This document shows, piece by piece, positions 5,897-7,022 of a DNA stretch of 7,022 nt. The stretch lies in contig PLWR01000002.1 in assembly GCA_003165615.1 (NCBI GenBank), positions 1 through 7,022 on the forward strand, read 5' to 3'. Source of the DNA: Acidobacteriota bacterium. Lineage in GTDB: Bacteria > Acidobacteriota > Terriglobia > UBA7540. Position numbers and translations under genes: made by a program. The notes under the pieces were generated by a model. It searched no databases and was not told the DNA's origin. It worked only from the letters and a program-made list of their open reading frames with translations. How positions within the stretch are numbered: the stretch's first letter is position 1; the number at the start of each line of letters is the position of its first letter.

Positions 5897-7000
5897 GTGT
5901 CTCCAATAAAACGTCGAGAGTGCATGCGAGCCTTGGCGGGTGTTGCCGGTCTGGGATTCACGGGCTCACTGGCAAGCCCGGGTTCAATGGTCTTGGCAAA
6001 CGAAAACCCCACAACAGGGGGGAGCATAACGGACGTGCCGGGTATCCGGGTGGGGCACTTTACGGACAAGCGCCGCCCAACCGGATGCACGGTGATCCTC
6101 TTTGATAACGAAGCCTCGGTGGGTGTTGATTACGATGGATCTGCTGCCGGTTCCTATCTGGGAGTGGTGCTGCAACCGGTTAGCCCGGTCGACACCATCC
6201 ACGCGATGCTCCTCACGGGCGGTGGTGTTCTCGGCCTCCCGGCCGTAGCAGGCGTGACGCGATATCTCCAAGAGCGCAAGGTGGGCTTTGACTGGGGTCT
6301 TCCTGAATTCCGCATACCTCTTGTCGTGGGTGGGGTTATTGCTGACAACGAGGTTGGCGATCCCAGAATTATCCCCGATGCAGACGCAGCTTACCAAGCG
6401 TGTGAGGATGCTTCGACACGGCCCATTGAGGAAGGCAACGTGGGCGTGGGCGCGGGCGCAACGATCGGCAAGATGTTGAAGGAGTATAAGGGCATGAAAG
6501 GGGGATTGGGTTCAGCCAGCTTGCGTTTGGGTGAGGTTGTGATCGGCGCCCTGGTGGTGATCAACGCCGTGGGGGACATCGTGGACTGGCGCACCGGCAA
6601 AATCGTGGCCGGGGCGCGCCGCCCCGACGGCAAGGGGTTCGTGAATATCGTTGAAACCCTGAAGAAGCTACCCGCGAACAGGCTGCAATCCTCCCGCTGG
6701 CTCAACGATCCTGCCTTGCGAAGCACCACGCTGGTGGTAGTCGCCACCAATGCTGACTTTAACAAGACCGCCATGACCAAGATCGCCATGATGGCCAGTA
6801 TCGGCGCGGGCAGAACCATCCGCCCCTACCATACCACGGGTGATGGGGATTCGACCTTTGGTGTCTCTACCAACAAAGTGAAATCAGGACTCGGTATCTC
6901 GGTGATTGGCGCACTTGCGGCCGAACTGGTTTCGGAGGCCGTCGTGCGGGCAGCGAAAGCTGCGAAGTCCGTGGAAGGGTGGGTGGCGTACAGGGAATAA
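5897..7000 (+). CDS. Tat-exported P1-family (S58, DmpA-like) aminopeptidase
   Basis: The protein has 367 aa, a normal family length plus a signal. S58 enzymes are made as precursors that cut themselves into two chains, and release N-terminal residues from small peptides, amides or esters, including D- and beta-amino acids. The N-terminus (KRRECMRALAGVAGLGFTGS) is a twin-arginine signal, cleaved near residue 34 (VLA/NE). Family landmarks in order: ITDVPGIRVGH (44-54), the glycine-rich LLTGGGVLGLPAVAGV (105-120), GDPRIIPDAD (154-163), and KGGLGSAS (201-208) with predicted self-cleavage between Gly205 and the nucleophile Ser206. VVINAVGD (220-227), TTLVVVATNA (277-286) and IRPYHTTGDGDSTFGVST (308-325) follow. 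The glycine-rich loop differs from the usual GGSAFGLDAA at two positions (Gly110, Pro115). The gene starts just after the repeat array and appears complete. Substrate is not predictable from sequence alone. Confidence 0.92.
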   Translation: MSPIKRRECMRALAGVAGLGFTGSLASPGSMVLANENPTTGGSITDVPGIRVGHFTDKRRPTGCTVILFDNEASVGVDYDGSAAGSYLGVVLQPVSPVDTIHAMLLTGGGVLGLPAVAGVTRYLQERKVGFDWGLPEFRIPLVVGGVIADNEVGDPRIIPDADAAYQACEDASTRPIEEGNVGVGAGATIGKMLKEYKGMKGGLGSASLRLGEVVIGALVVINAVGDIVDWRTGKIVAGARRPDGKGFVNIVETLKKLPANRLQSSRWLNDPALRSTTLVVVATNADFNKTAMTKIAMMASIGAGRTIRPYHTTGDGDSTFGVSTNKVKSGLGISVIGALAAELVSEAVVRAAKAAKSVEGWVAYRE

Positions 7001-7022
7001 AACGCCGGTTGAGGGGAAAGTG

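Noticed and set aside
7011..7022. Start of a further gene (GAGGGG then GTG at 7020)
   Set aside because: Only the first codon would be in the window and the spacing of 3 bases is poor.

Overview
The window looks like chromosomal DNA from a GC-rich environmental bacterium, most plausibly of the Verrucomicrobiota, Acidobacteriota or Planctomycetota type. The reasons are indirect: Tat-exported glycan-type enzymes, a DUF4832-type secreted protein, a fragment of the carbohydrate-binding tail found in DUF1549/DUF1553 proteins, and dense hairpin repeats of the kind common in Verrucomicrobiota. This placement is an inference, not a proof.

Layout. Bases 1-422 are the 3' end of a gene whose protein tail has a SPASM-like cysteine pattern. 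It is closed by a strong intrinsic terminator (445-475). After a non-coding gap, a 614-aa Tat-exported protein (727-2571) joins a galactose-binding-like domain to an alpha/alpha-barrel glycosidase-like domain. Facing it tail to tail, with the two stop codons directly abutting, is a minus-strand pair: a PilZ-domain protein (3285-2929), then a small secreted protein of unknown function (2850-2572). Bases 3332-3868 form an open but chimeric reading frame. Its first half resembles the tail of a DUF1553-type protein and its second half is the last ~85 residues of a dipeptide epimerase; I read it as a fused gene remnant. Next comes a Sec-exported TIM-barrel protein with a DUF4832-like C-terminal region (3976-5373).

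The 523-base gap 5374-5896 holds the most striking structure: four near-identical 70-bp tandem units, each with two hairpins, enclosed by perfect 26-bp inverted ends (5529-5554 and 5815-5840). The window ends with a complete Tat-exported P1-family (S58, DmpA-like) aminopeptidase (5897-7000).

How the genes work together. No clear multi-gene operon is visible apart from the minus-strand PilZ/secreted-protein pair. The three large plus-strand enzymes are all predicted to be exported, so a shared theme of degrading external glycans and peptides is reasonable but unproven. The epimerase fragment next to a D-amino-acid-tolerant peptidase family may be a trace of an older peptide-utilisation locus that was rearranged.
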